Positions 33,533 to 46,101 of a stretch of 64,000 nt of DNA are shown here, piece by piece; the stretch's first letter is position 1, and each line of letters starts with the position of its first letter. The position numbers and the translations under genes are program-made. Origin of the DNA: Paraphysoderma sedebokerense (Eukaryota > Blastocladiomycota > Physodermatomycetes > Physodermatales > Physodermataceae); NCBI GenBank assembly GCA_025602915.1, contig JAHLJZ010000070.1:1-64000 (forward strand). The letters are read 5' to 3'. Below the pieces are notes generated by a model. The model saw nothing but the letters and a program-made list of their open reading frames with translations. It searched no databases and had not been told where the DNA came from.

Positions 33533-34096
33533 AGCGAATCATGTTACAATATAATGAAATAATTTGATCGTGATAAAGGTTTGTTGCCATGCTGATGAAT
33601 AAAACCTTAGAGAACCGAACAAAAAAACCCAAATAATTTGTCCTTAATTAGGTTGAAGAATGTAGGAGGTGTTGAAATTTGAAAAAATAGGTTGCTTGAA
33701 AGTGAGAAAGTAAGAATGATTGATGTCTACCGCTAGATTCAGTGAACCTGATAATGCCAGTAGATACTCATGATAAAGCAATGTGTGCCTTCCGGTCTAA
33801 AACGAGTTTAAGTTCATATCTTTGAATTTTCACGATATGGTGATATTGCAGTAACTAAAAATGTAGCGCATTATGCAAGAGAAAAATTAATCGATAAATA
33901 CAGTATTTCTGTGAATATTTGATTTTCATTTTAGCACAAAATAGCTGCTGCGAAAGATTGTGCTGCGTCGTTTGGGTGAACCTACCGCCACGAAAACTTA
34001 TATAGCAATTCAGGGGATAATAATATATTTAAAATACTATTTTTACATGTTATCTATACAACAAACTATTGATACACAAAAATGGCTGGAACTAAT
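33533..34096. other. Convergent intergenic region
   Basis: This lies between locus H (plus) and the GH16-like gene (minus). It is AT-rich, with an AATAAAACC polyadenylation-like signal near 33598. No gene is supported. Confidence 0.4.
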
Positions 34097-34978
34097 TTAT
34101 GAAGCGACATATAAAGAGAAGTTTTCAATGGTTTGGACCCATTGAGGGGTGAGAGTTGGTGAAGGAAGTGCTCCACAACAGTTTTTCCAAATATTCCCAG
34201 GAACCCTATGAAACGAATTGTGTGGTTAATTTATAGAAATAATGAAGGGATAAAACTTATGAGTTTACAAACCAAATAGAAAACCAGGTATACTGAGGTT
34301 CGTCAAAAGCTAGTTCCTTGGCAGTATCTGGCAGTTCAACACCGTTTTGATAATATCTAGTGGTGGTTCCATCGTAAGATATGCAAAATTCATATCTATC
34401 TTCGGTGCGTGGATGTTCGACATAATTGCTTTGTGTACCGTCAAGGAAAGCGTTCGTAATGAATTTACCAGAGCTGCCCATCAATTCGACATCTTGCTCG
34501 TCATTTGAGCCACTATTTCCTGAGGCAGTTTTTCTTCCGAGCGTCTATTATGAAAAAACGAATTTGTTACTTCACTGTATTTGATTAATACGTACATATC
34601 AGATATCATTATCAAACTTACGTAGAATGTCATTGCAACACCGCTATAATCCTTGCTCGGCAGGGACATGGTTGCGCAGGCGGTCCCTGTATTGTATGGG
34701 ACATCAGACACCATACTAGATCCACCTTCCTCTACCCCAGTATTCTTTAAAATCAAATCTACGCTGCCGCCAGCTTTTTGTACCACTTGGGGAGAGAAGA
34801 CAGAGAATGTCACCGGCACTTCTTTTCCAATAGCGAAACTAGGTTTTTTCGGGAATGGTGGAAGCTTTACTTTTCCTTTTGTTGGAATTTGGGTTCCGGC
34901 TTGTGGCATCGGCTTACTTTGAGAAAGGGCCACGATGGACAAAAGAGCGAGCGAAGTAGAGAATGCTGAAAATTTCAT
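34097..34978 (-). CDS. Small secreted GH16-like glucanase/transglycosylase, 245 aa
   Basis: Exons 34978-34622, 34544-34273 and 34205-34097 join in phase to 245 residues. A signal peptide (MKFSAFSTSLALLSIVALS) is followed by VPYNTGTACATMSLPSKDYS and GVAMTFYTLGRK. Then come NDEQDVELMGSSGKFITN (E-x-D-x-E catalytic motif of GH16), YVEHPRTEDRYEFCISYDG and TRYYQNGVEL, with a C-terminal NIWKNCCGALPSPTLTP. The order matches GH16 XTH/Crh-like beta-sandwich enzymes, which cut or join beta-glucan or chitin-glucan in cell walls. The protein is near the minimal size for the fold. The last donor (GTTTGT) was chosen by phase; reading on would stop after WFVNS. Confidence 0.65.
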
Positions 34979-36669
34979 GTTGTTGATTGATTGAATAGAA
35001 TATTTGGCTTTATGATTTAATGTTATGATAAAAGTGGGGGAAATGCCTCATTTTTATGCATTTCAATAGTTTGCTTTATGTGCATCTCAGTCAAGATTCT
35101 ATTTCAAGCATAATATGGATCAGAATGGTGCTTGATTCGATTAATATGTCGGGACTTCGGAAATTGGTAAACAAACAGACGGTGCGTTGTTTTGAAAATT
35201 TAAGCTTCATAAAACAGTTGCTTCTTTCCTGTTTATGGTATTGGTGGCTTGTATGAATCAGAGCTGTGTTCGGGTCCGTTGCAGTCATTTTGGTATATAT
35301 TGTTCAGGTGCGACGTGAATATATGGCACATCGGATAAAAATTTACCAGTCAGTCATATTTGGATATTTTTAGATATTTAACGAATTGAACTTAATTGAT
35401 CCTGCGGAATTTGGCTTGAGTGAGCTGAAGGATGCGAAAACAATCAACATCAGGGCACAGAGTCACTCTTAACAGAAACGGAATTGTGAAAAATATTAAT
35501 GTTATTGTACTGATGATTCCGCATATCATGCTTTATCAAAGTCGGGGTGCGGTGGAATGCTGCAGTTCTTTGCATTTTCAATAATACCCTATGTTCATCG
35601 ACTAAGTGGACAAGAAATCGAGAACAATAGTTGGTCTGTGGTCATGCCCATTCGTGATCGAAAGACAACATTTATTTAGATTGGTTATAGTCAATACATA
35701 GGGGATATAACTTCACAAGTAATAAGTACTATCGATTGTGAGCTTTCGTTATTGCATAATACATCATTGAATTACCTGGACGCTACTTGCTTCCGGCTGG
35801 GCGTGCAGGGCTGATGATCCTTAGCGTTCTTTGGAATGCATGTTCCTTGAATATAATAAATCCATTGTTGATCCAGGAGTTTTTATTAAATAAATAGTAT
35901 TTGCTTGAAACACCCTGCGACATTTTTTGGGCGACGATGACTGAACATAATCTGTAATTTCACAGTGAGCAACTGACCAGGTGCTCTGCATCCGTGCGGA
36001 TGACTTACAACAAATTTCGGGCCTTTCAGAATATCCGGATTAATCATAGGATTTATCAATTTACATATTACGATTAGACAGGTATTGTTCCAGTTGGGCA
36101 TCCATCGATTGCAGCCATCTGAAGAATCGAAGATCATCACGTATTGTACTGTTGTGCTTCTCGGCATCCCGAAATATCAGCAAAGAGTCTCCTCATTCGC
36201 ACCGTACAAGCTCTCCTGCCGCACCACTCTGATGGATGCAGCTACGGGATTCGGCAGTTTATCAGTCCAGCGTCATTGGGACCAGTTCGTTGGTTGCATC
36301 ATTCTGCGTTGCGCATCCTCCGGACATCGCGTCATGAGGGATGGATTATGTCCGCCGTTCCATCTCCGTTGCTGTGCCGACTAGAACAAGAGGGCCGTTT
36401 CAATAGATGATACCGAATCCAGCCAATCATCCGACAATATCCGCAGAGCACTTCCTTTTTTGTGTCAAGCTGATATAATGCAGTCATCAGACGCAACGCA
36501 TCTAGGGGGGTTAGACATTCGCAATAAAACTCCCCCCTTTCCCCTCTCAAACAAGTTTCTTCCTTATTTTTGTTCTCTCATAGACTTTATAGACCTATAT
36601 AGAAAACGGACGAAGCGATCTTTGCAATTTACACCAAAAAACTAGAATTTCTATCTTAACTAAACGAAA
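34979..36669. other. Long intergenic region (1.7 kb)
   Basis: The right end is the promoter of the repeat wall protein, with a C/T-rich stretch (about 36525-36590) and TATA-like TATAGACCTATATAG. A patch at about 36080-36420 is richer in GC than its flanks and open in several frames on both strands, but no frame has a recognisable domain. It could be a decayed insertion. Confidence 0.45.
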
Positions 36670-37728
36670 ATGCATATCAAAACCGCCTTTGCAGTTCTCG
36701 CATTAACTGCCGCCGTTTCGGCTGCTCCCGCTCCAGCTTATCAGAACGCAGTATCTACTCCATGTAGTTCCGACATCCCAGCAACTGAGCAACCTACTAG
36801 TACCCCATGTACCACCGATATTCCTGCTACGCAAGAATCGAGCACTCCATGCACCACCTCTGTGCCCGCCACTCAGGAATCCAGCACTCCATGCACTACC
36901 GATATTCCGGCCACTCAAGAATCGAGTACTCCATGCACTACCGATATTCCTGCTACTCAGGAATCCAGCACTCCATGCACCACCGATATCCCTGCTACCC
37001 AGGAATCTAGCACCCCTTGTACCACCTCTGTGCCCGCTACACAAGAATCCAGCACCCCATGCACTACCGACATTCCTGCCACTCAGGAATCCAGCACTCC
37101 ATACACCACCTCTGTGCCCCCCACTGAAGAGCCGTCCACACCATGTAGTACCGATGTTCCTGCTACTCAGCAACCTCAGCCAACTCCGGAGTACCCACAA
37201 TCAAATGAATATAGCCAGCAAGAGCAATATCAACCAAAAGGAGATTATCAACCACAAGAACAATATCAACCCAAAGAAGAATATCAACCTCAAACTCCCA
37301 CTTACGGTGGCCAAGAAGAAACCAAAAACTACGGCGGTCAAGAAGACACCAAAACTTACGGTGGTGAAGAAGAAGATTGCGAAGAAGACGTGCCAGGGGA
37401 TCAATCCGGTGGCGATTATACTCCATCCCAGCAAGAAGACGAAGACTGCGAAGAATGGGAAGACGAGACTTACACTCCGTCCTCTTCAGTTCCGTCTATC
37501 GAAGAACCAACTGGAACACCGAACGGCTACTCTTATGGTTCTGATGCTACTTATGCCTCCGTCCCAGCCGCCCAAGAAAGTCAAGTCGCCCAGCCCCAGG
37601 GTGATTCTTATTATCAGCCTGAAGGAGAAGAATTGATTCAACAGACAGCAAACAGCGCCAGTGGAATGTTCTACGTTTCTGGTGTCTATGGTGGTCTAGT
37701 GGCAGCTGGTGCTCTCCTGTTCGTCTAA
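36670..37728 (+). CDS. GPI-anchored repeat-rich cell-wall protein, 352 aa
   Basis: This is a single-exon gene. A signal peptide (MHIKTAFAVLALTAAVSA) is followed by about nine tandem 14-residue units of the type SSTPCTTDIPATQE, each with one cysteine (residues about 28-165). Next come Gln/Tyr/Pro repeats (YQPQEQYQPKEEYQPQ) and Tyr-Gly-Gly-Gln-Glu repeats. An acidic Cys-poor region and a hydrophobic C-terminus (SGVYGGLVAAGALLFV) after a small-residue GPI site (ANSASG) complete it. The evenly spaced cysteines suggest inter-repeat disulfides or cross-linking. The pyrimidine-rich leader suggests strong expression. It is likely a structural wall or surface-coat protein. Confidence 0.85.
   Translation: MHIKTAFAVLALTAAVSAAPAPAYQNAVSTPCSSDIPATEQPTSTPCTTDIPATQESSTPCTTSVPATQESSTPCTTDIPATQESSTPCTTDIPATQESSTPCTTDIPATQESSTPCTTSVPATQESSTPCTTDIPATQESSTPYTTSVPPTEEPSTPCSTDVPATQQPQPTPEYPQSNEYSQQEQYQPKGDYQPQEQYQPKEEYQPQTPTYGGQEETKNYGGQEDTKTYGGEEEDCEEDVPGDQSGGDYTPSQQEDEDCEEWEDETYTPSSSVPSIEEPTGTPNGYSYGSDATYASVPAAQESQVAQPQGDSYYQPEGEELIQQTANSASGMFYVSGVYGGLVAAGALLFV
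36815..37145 (+). repeat. 42-bp coding tandem repeats
   Basis: About eight to nine 42-bp units inside the wall-protein gene encode the 14-residue Thr/Pro/Cys repeat. Units alternate between TTDIPATQ and TTSVPATQ versions, so higher-order duplication of unit pairs probably expanded the array. Such arrays often vary in copy number between strains. Confidence 0.85.
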
Positions 37729-38139
37729 ACTTGGTTTACCATTTTTTATTATTATTTACCTTTTGAGCTTGTATCAGTAAACAATGATTATAGTTATGAG
37801 TTGTGATTTATTTTGTATTTAAATTTAACAAATAAAAACTGTAGCGAGGCCAGTCCTCTATAAAATTTCGTTCCTTGGCGCCAAAAACACCTGGCTACTT
37901 CACCGGCCTAAAATTATTTGACATTACTTTGGGTGAACCATCCGAAATTCTGTAAGCTGGACACATAAGCGTTGATTAAGAGTACATATTAATGATGCAG
38001 AGATCGGAGGCTGATATCCCCGGAAGCAACGGCAATCTTATTGAAGGGGTTTGGTTTTTCCTCATGCTAGCGCATCTAACAATAAAGAATGTGCATTCCA
38101 TCCTAACATCCGTTATCTCCTTCATTTTCATATATCTTT

Positions 38140-40614
38140 TTGTCTTTCTTGTCTCCTTTAATACCCAAACCCCAAAACCAGAATGAACCCCCGAACCCTC
38201 CTCTCCTCAATCAATCAAAAAAACCCCACCCCTACACTCCCTACACCGACGCCGGTGCCCCTACGTTATCTGGGTTCTTATTGCTTATAGCCGCAAATCT
38301 AGTGTACCATCTTGACTGGCTTTTATTTAATTTAATTACGAAAAAATTGTGGTCTGATACGGGGATGACGAAGGTTCAAAAGTATGTGAATGGGTTGGAT
38401 GGGGTGGTTGAACCGTGGTTTGATCCTGTCGTGGACACTAATTGGAGGGATGTGGAGAAGAATAATGAAGGGAGAAAGAATGGAGAGGGAGAAACAGAGG
38501 TATGTAGATTCTGATTTGAATGGGTAGTTGCGAGAGGTTGTGGTGCTGATTCAATTGTTATGTAGCAGTCAACAGAGTTGGTGGATAATGCGAGGGTACG
38601 AACTGAAATTGAGAGATTGATGAATTGTACTGCGATTGAAGTGGATGGGTTCAAGTTTGCAACAATCAGAGATTTCTATGAAGCGTACAAAGCTAAGCGG
38701 GTTACACCATTACAGGTCTCTACTACTGTTCTTTTCTCTCGGTACTACTAATTCTTCCGGCAACGGTTCGAAAAGGAATAGTCGTTATTGTCACAATTCT
38801 AATATACTTTACTTTACCTGTTTAACGATCAGGTCGCGGAATCTATCATTTCAATTTTATCGTCGTCCGACACCGCCAAACCCATATTCATTTCTCAAAT
38901 CCCCAATGACCTCTTAATGCAAGCCAAAGCCTCCACCGAACGATGGAAAACAAACAAAATGTTATCAATTCTAGATGGTATCCCGGTATCAGTGAAAGAC
39001 GAGGTAGATGTCAAGGGATACAAAACTACCGGTGGCACCACTTTTTTCGGGAAATTGGTGAACGAAAAGGTAAAAGTGGTGGATGGATTTTGTGTTGAGA
39101 AAATGAGAGAGTTGGGGGCTTTGGTTGTGGGGAAAACGAATATGCATGAGTTTGGAATTGATAGTAAGTTGGTTCAAAGGGATTTTTTTTTCCTCACAGT
39201 TACTTTTACTTGAATTCATTTGGTCTTCCCAGATCTGTTAACAAGAGTTTAATTTGATGAATTCCACTAGTCACCAATAATAACCCGCATTACGGTACGC
39301 CGAGGTAAGCATGTTTCATATAGGGTACCAATTTTTTCCGTAATGACAAAAACATTGTATTCAGGAACCCTTACGGTCTTGAGCGTTACCCTGGTGGATC
39401 TAGCGGAGGTTCTGCATGTGCTGTCGCATCCGGCCTTTGTCCGATCGGTATTGGTGTAGACGGCGGTGGATCGATTCGAATTCCGTCGTCCTTTTGCGGA
39501 CTGTACGGTCTCAAACCGACTTTTTCTCGAGTTTCTGTGCACCCTACGGCGGGAGTTGCTTCCACCGTGTCACATGCTGGACCGATGTGTGCGAATGCTT
39601 ACGATTTGGCTATCGCTTATACAGTTATGGCCCAACGGGATCCTAGCGGTCGTTACGCTCTTATTCAACCTCCTCATATGTTGACTGACTTTTACAAAAC
39701 AAACTCTCTCTCGGATGTTACCATCGGTATTTTCCGTGACTGGTACAACGATTGTTCTGACCAAGTTCGAAAAGAATGTGATAAAGTATTAGAATATTAT
39801 CAATCTCTGGGTGCCCGAATTATCGGGATCTCGATACCGGATATTGAAATCGCGAGAACAGCGCACGCGGTGACTATTTTGGCGGAAATGAGGTCATGGT
39901 TTGATACCGATGAGAAATCAAAGTTTATCAAAGAATTGAGTTGTCCTAGTAGATTAGCTGTCATGATCACCAAACACGCAACCGGATCTGTACGTTCACA
40001 AACCACACAGTTTTCCCCTTTCTTACTGTCTTTGCTCTCTCACTTATTTCTCTTAATCTGTTTTGTTTTAGGATTACATTCAATGTCAGATTATCAGGTC
40101 CCAATTAATAAATTACCTTAAAGACGAAATTTTCAGTCAATGTGATGTCATTGTAACACCTTCGACACCTTGTCCTGCCCCGGCCATACATCCGTCAGAG
40201 TTACCATACGGAGTAACAAACTCGAATTTAACATTCGAAGTCATGAGGTTTATGCATTTGGCTAATTTCTCTGTACGTATTTACCCCGACATTTCTTCTC
40301 ATTTATTCAACTTTATTGTTTCCTTCCTATGATTTCGGTTCTCGCCTGTTCTGACTGTTGACGCTGATTAGGGTATCCCTGCTATTTCTATTCCGATTGG
40401 GTACACTCGATCCGATCATTTACCGATTTCAATCCAATTCATGTCGTCATGGTGGAATGAGTCGATACTGTTACGATTGGCACACGTCAATCAAATTAGA
40501 ATGGACGGAAAATCAAAAGGGGTAGGTGAGTCTGGGTTAGAGGAAGTTAAAGTGAACGAGACGAGTCGATGGAGGAAACCTGTTTTTTGGGAGAATGTAT
40601 TACAGAGGGTTTAG
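38140..40614 (+). CDS. Fatty-acid amide hydrolase-like amidase
   Basis: Seven exons (to 38499, 38566-38715, 38833-39163, 39271-39304, 39365-39989, 40072-40272, 40372-40614) join in phase to about 640 residues. The N-terminal part has a hydrophobic helix ([20 protein letters not shown]). The amidase signature follows: [15 protein letters not shown] (catalytic Lys), [23 protein letters not shown] with the serine-rich loop, and THRSHAGPM-like VSHAGPM. The layout fits membrane-associated FAAH-type serine hydrolases of N-acyl amides. The start is uncertain: the frame runs back to 38140 without an ATG, so a short 5' exon may be missing. The coordinates give the supported open part. Confidence 0.85.
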
Positions 40615-41605
40615 AAAGTGGTGTTATTCTAAGTATTGTAGATTTATAATATTTGTGGAATGGGTGATTTGAGCCTTTGGTCTTTTTTATTAAAAGAAAA
40701 AATCAAACTTGAAGTTGAAGTATCCTAATATGCATGGACCCTTGTAATCGAGGGGTCGTGGCTAAATCGCTGAGATAGAGTAGCGAATGTCTAGTGATAG
40801 CCTCACTGGTATCCTGCATGGGCTATTTCACTGTTACTTTGATTATTGTGGATACAGTAATATTTATTACCTAATAAAAAGAGAGTGCATCATAGCATCA
40901 AGCAAGTAGGCGAACTGTATTCTACTGTATCTGAGTCTCTTTACAGTATGCAATTGTAGTCATAGACATAATTCATAAAGACAATAGTAGAAGTAGTAGA
41001 AGGCTAGATGATTCCAAAATGTGTACCAGGTTAAATAGGGAAGGCATAAGGAGTCAGGCGTTCTAGGGGAAGAAGCGTCACGTGACGGCTATTGTTGATT
41101 GTTTTGTCTTTGCTCGATGGGTGGATGGGTGGATGGGACAGTCTACTTGTTTAAAGAGTGAGCAGTGGGAGTAGTGAGTATGGAGAGTTGCCATGGAGTG
41201 CAGTGTGGTATGAAGTGCAGTGTGGTATGAAGTGCAGTGTCATCCAAGAGCGGTGTTCCGAACTTCCGAGTGTGTGTGGTGGGATGGGAAGTGCAGAGTG
41301 GACAATGGATGGGAAAGAGAGGGAGTGAGACGTGCCTTCACTGCTGTTGGGTGAGGGAGTGATGGGCGCACTTTTCCCACTTGCAGAGCGACAGTGTGTG
41401 ATATTCCACTAGTACATACATTCCCTTCTTGCTGTACACTCTACTACTACACTGGGTCACAGCTCACTCCCTACTCTCACTCTACTCACACCCCAGTGGC
41501 CCGCACCCACTCGCACTGCACATAGATCCCCTCTGCTCTACTACACGCTCTCCCTCCCTCTTCCCACTCCACACTCAATACCTCCACACACCACCCTGCT
41601 AATCG
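40615..41605. other. Long intergenic region with simple repeats
   Basis: This holds a GATGGGTGGATGGG stretch (about 41116-41138) and three copies of an approximately 17-bp GAAGTGCAGTGTGGTAT-type repeat (about 41192-41241). A purine-rich to pyrimidine-rich switch follows and ends in a long C/T-rich leader before the next ATG. It is probably the promoter of the 41606 gene. Confidence 0.55.
41077..41086. promoter_or_regulatory. Perfect palindromic E-box GTCACGTGAC
   Basis: A 10-bp palindrome centred on CACGTG, the high-affinity form of the Cbf1/USF-type bHLH site, lies about 520 bp upstream of the 41606 start codon. The second CACGTG in the window is at 12972. Function is inferred only from the motif. 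Confidence 0.35.
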
Positions 41606-44600
41606 ATGCCCTTTGCTAAAAAGGTAACCCTCACTTCTGCACTTCTCTTTTTGTCCCTTTTTGTCCCTTTCGTCCTTTCATCGCCTTGTGCATCTCCAAT
41701 CATGGTGCTATTTACACAACCCATCTCCACCCCTCCGTTCCCCAATCCCTTCACTCACCGCTTCTTCTATTCCACAACCCTCTACCCTCATGAAATCAGC
41801 CCGCGGCATCCCTACAACCAATGTTGCATCAGCATCCCTCTGTCAATGTCAACGGCCCCTACGATCTACACTACGATGAATCCTCTCAGCCTTCCTATGA
41901 TTCATATCCGCATCAAATGTACCAAAACAAAATGAATCACCCCGACAATGTAAATACTCAAACTCTTCTCAATTGCTCCTTTTGTTTCTTTGCATCCACA
42001 GAATTTCATTTCTCAGAAATTAGACTCTTTGCCGCTCCTCCTTATTTTCATAACTTTGACTCGCGTCCTATTCAAAACAAACTTGTTTCTCACGGGAACT
42101 GCCGTCTATTTCATTTTTCTTTCTCTTTCCCACTGACATCACCTTGTATAAATATCTACCCTCGCTCCCCTGCACATTTTCAATGCCCTAACATTTTTTT
42201 TTCCCCATTTCACCTTCCATTTTCCCTACTCACCCAAAAACACCCCTCATCATGCCTGCATCCCCAATTTTAATACTACAGCGGACATGGGCTCCTCCCT
42301 CAAACCCGCCTTTTGTTCCAGGATTTCCAACATCCCATAGTCGGAACAATTCGCACTATCTTCGGAACCCCTATCAATATCCAGGATCCCCCGGTCATTT
42401 GACTCCGCCAGAACATCCGTCCTCGAATGACGGCTACGAGTGGCTTGACGACGCAAGAGAAGACGACCATTTCAATGAATTATTGGATACCCGCTACCGC
42501 AGTGCTTTTTATACAACAAATGATGCTGCCCATCCAGCCGCCTCTGGCCAAAACAAGATGCAAAATATGCAAGGCCAATTTCAAGATCTATTTATTGGAA
42601 ACATGAATCAAAGGCAGTCAATGCCAGGGAGAAACGATAACCGGAACTTTGGGGTCAGTATTCATTTTTGACGGTTACCAATGATACTGTTCCTCAATAA
42701 CTCATACCTAAATCACTACTAGCCACGAAAATACGGCCATCACAACCATCATCACGGGAGGCGCGAGTACACTCACAACGTCGGATTCCAAAATGAACAC
42801 CAACATCGCAACTCCCCAGTCTACCAAGATTTGATCAGTGCCCTGGAAGCTTCGTTGACTGCCAAGGTAATATTCTTGCTTCATACGACGTTTGGATTTT
42901 TTCTGTCAATATATCTCGGCATCAGGTTGTTCTTCCTAACACGTTCAATGTTTATACCAGTCATGGGGTGCATTCTTCCATAACACAAAGATATTGCTTG
43001 GCATGCCGGAAGGCAGATCGTTAGATTTGTTCACGTTAAGGGTTTATTCCATCAACATGATGATTTTTACAATGGTTAGAGACCCTAGGCGTAAGTTTTT
43101 AATATCGACCTGTGCTCGTCACTGTGTTTCAGCGCTTACAAAATTTGTATACAAAGCATACGAGAAAATTGTAAAGAAACTCACCCAATCCCAACGTCGT
43201 CACATCGTCATTGAAAAGATACTCGGGATTTGCTCTATAGCCTGGAAAAAGACGGATAAAGATTATCGTCTCGATTCATTGATTGCTAGATATCAGCAAA
43301 TTCACTGTGATCCTCACTTTGAACGTTATATTCTCGGATTTGACGAGGCCATTGAAATTTTGAATAATCTGGTCACTCTAACTAGATTGAGAGCGGTAGC
43401 TTTCATTTTGAAGAGATATAATGACAACGGGTAAAGTTGAAACCGTCTCAATCAGCGCGAAAGGTCAACAAGAAAAAAAAAGTCTAAATGTCCCTTATTT
43501 GTTGAACAGGTCAACCGTCTGTCCTCTTTCTTACGTTTCCTACAATCTCTCCTTTCAATCGGAAACTCCTGCCACCGCTCAAAGGGATTGCTACAATTTC
43601 CTTCTTACGGTTCTCAAACCCGATGTATCTATTGTCGATATTACCCCAACTTGCATTCACGTTACGGAACGTTTACGCGATCATATCAAATCTGAAATTA
43701 ATGCCCGTAAGCGTATTTACTGGGAAGTTGTTTTGAACTTTAGAAAAACTCAAAATCTAGTGAAAAACGGGGTTGTTAGACTCGTTGACGGTAATATCGT
43801 TGCCGTTGGCGTCGGAGTCAATGGAAATCCGATGACCGCTAGTTTAAGCAGTTCGAGCTTGGCAACTGCAAATTTACCCAATGTGAACAATAATGCTGCG
43901 AATCCAACAACTGTCAATGCTGCAACATCGGCGACGGCGATATCGATGCCAACCTCTAGTGCCAGTTATACTGTGGGCCATCAAAGCAGTGCGGGAACCG
44001 GTACAACAACTTCTACATCGTCTGCCTCCCCCGTCGACCATGAAAACTTTTTGGATTCGTTTGCCCCCAATCAACATCTTAATACCTCGTACCCTTACGC
44101 GCCGGCATTTTCCAACGCCGCTACCCTTCCTTCTACATCTATCCCCCATTCTCACACATTGGACCCCCTCAGTAACCTTTCTTCTCTCGCGCAATCTCTT
44201 CCGTTGCCGCAACCTCATTACTTCCCCAGATCAAATTCCCTTCCCACCACGAACTCTTCGAATCCCTATATCCCTTACAACTATCCCGTTCCGTCGCTTT
44301 CCATATCCCTCTCCTCTTCTTCGTCCTCGCCTTCTCACTCGGATGATGCGTCGGACGTGTCTGACACTACCACCAACACCAGCTCAGCGGGTGTCAGGAG
44401 TAGCGTCGTTGGCGGTTTGGTGAGTAGCAACTCCGTATCCGAATCGTCCACAAAAGACCATCCTGTTCAAGTCTCATCGGACAGTCAATCTCAGTCGGAA
44501 CATTCGAGTGCGTTTGAAGTCGAGGGAACCGAAAGGGAACAGCGTCATGAAGAGGTGGAACTCGAAAATGGGAATATGGGTGTTTCTAAAACCCCAGTCG

Positions 44601-44722
44601 AACCGAAACCAACACTCAAACAAACTGAGAATGAAGAATCAAAAGAAAAGTTACAACAACCTATTATTCCAGTAGACCAAGATACCGTTAAAGAAGAGAA
44701 ATTAGGTGGATCTAGTTTATGA
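41606..44722 (+). CDS. Uncharacterised 788-aa protein with helical core and disordered ends
   Basis: Six exons (41606-41623, 41800-41949, 42282-42653, 42723-42866, 42961-43430, 43510-44722) join in phase to 788 residues. The first exon codes only MPFAKK. The N-terminal 230 residues are Pro/Asn/His-rich and disordered. Residues about 230-480 form an all-helical domain (SLDLFTLRVYSINMMIF, VYKAYEKIVKKLTQSQ, DPHFERYILGFDEAIEIL) continuing into ITPTCIHVTERLRDHIKSE. The rest is Ser/Thr-rich and ends acidic. No signal peptide or membrane segment is seen. A regulatory or scaffold protein with one folded domain is likely. I do not recognise the family. Confidence 0.8.
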
Positions 44723-46101
44723 AGTTATTCATTACCTCATCTTCTTTATTTGACTTAATTTTTTGTCATGGGGGTTATTACCATATCGAGTATTCATTAT
44801 TGTTAGTGAGTTCAACAGTTCAAAACCCGTTTGTTAGTTTAAAGTACCGACCTTCCTCGATTCGTCAGAATTACGTTTAAGGATTATTATTCCTCTCTTT
44901 TGTAAGGTTTACCCTTTCGACCGCTTTACGTTTCGACATTCTTTGAAAACCCGTTTAAATGTTTTATTATGATTGATCTGGGACGGTGATGTCTACTTTA
45001 CAGAGAAAGAAAAGTCTGAAAAACCCCCAACCTAGAGTTGGACATTTGCGGTTTTTCGTTCGTTAAGAGATTGTCAGTTTAAAGTTATTTGATTTGCTTT
45101 TTTTTATTAATTCTGTTGAGTTGATTGTTGATTAATCCCCGACATTGGGGAACCTCGATTTATTTTATGTCGTTTTTTTTTATTTGGGGAATCCACTTGG
45201 AACATCAAGTCGGAATTTTTAGATATTTAAACCCTAAACCCAATTTATTCTACCCTTTGTCGGTCTTTACCGGTTGGTATACCTTGAACGAACCCTGAGA
45301 TGTTGAGAGTTGGGTTATATGTTAAACGGAAAGTTTATTTCCATGGGTTGATACCTCCTTCGTTTTCTTTTACGTCGAATTAAGTTACTTCTTTTCCCGA
45401 AAACCGCCTGAATAGTGTTTCAGTTCTGTGATGTGGCTGTTTCGTTTAGTTGTTATCACGTATTACCTATTTTCTATTTTTTTTTATCCTTTTCTTTGTT
45501 TGTATCATTGTTTTTAAAAGTTCCGTTGAGTGAGGCTAGTGAAATTAAGAGTTCCGTTAGTACATAGAAAAAGAGAACCGTTCACACCCTGAATTTTTGA
45601 AGTTGAAGTTGGTGTCGTAGTTCATGAAAATGAAAGAGAACAGAAAAAAGTAGATGGAGTAAAGTCACAAGTGAGTGTGAGTGAAGTTAGTGAAAATTTA
45701 TTGTCCGTGTGTCCGAATTGTGCGAGTTTAGTTTCACTGTTTCTTGGAGTTGCCTTGTTGCTTTGTATTAATTGTACATAACATACGAATACCTTTTATT
45801 AAAAAATTTAAAAGGGAGGGTTGTGTATTGTGTATGCAATCTTGAATTAAGAAATAAAGAAATTTTCTGTTTGATGATACAAACAAACCTCAATATTGTA
45901 TAATTACCTCCTTGTCCCATCACACTGAAATCTGAATAAACCCGGTTCTCACAAAATGACTGTACTAGTTTAAACACAACACCAGAGTCCTGGGTGGTAC
46001 CCGAGTCCCGACCCGTTCCACTTTTCCCAATCAAACTAAACTACCCTACAACCTTACTATATATCTTCCTTTTTAACTTTTAACTTTTAATTTTCGTCAT
46101 C
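44723..46101. other. Long T-rich non-coding region
   Basis: The 3' flank of the 41606 gene is T-rich with many short poly-T runs and no plausible coding frame. The right end (about 46060-46100) is a pyrimidine-rich leader of the small zinc-finger gene. A minus-strand frame at 45768-46034 has no recognisable domain. Confidence 0.5.

Noticed and set aside
36144-36410. Possible retroelement fragment
   Set aside because: No reverse transcriptase, integrase or capsid motif is visible, so it is reported only as a compositional patch.
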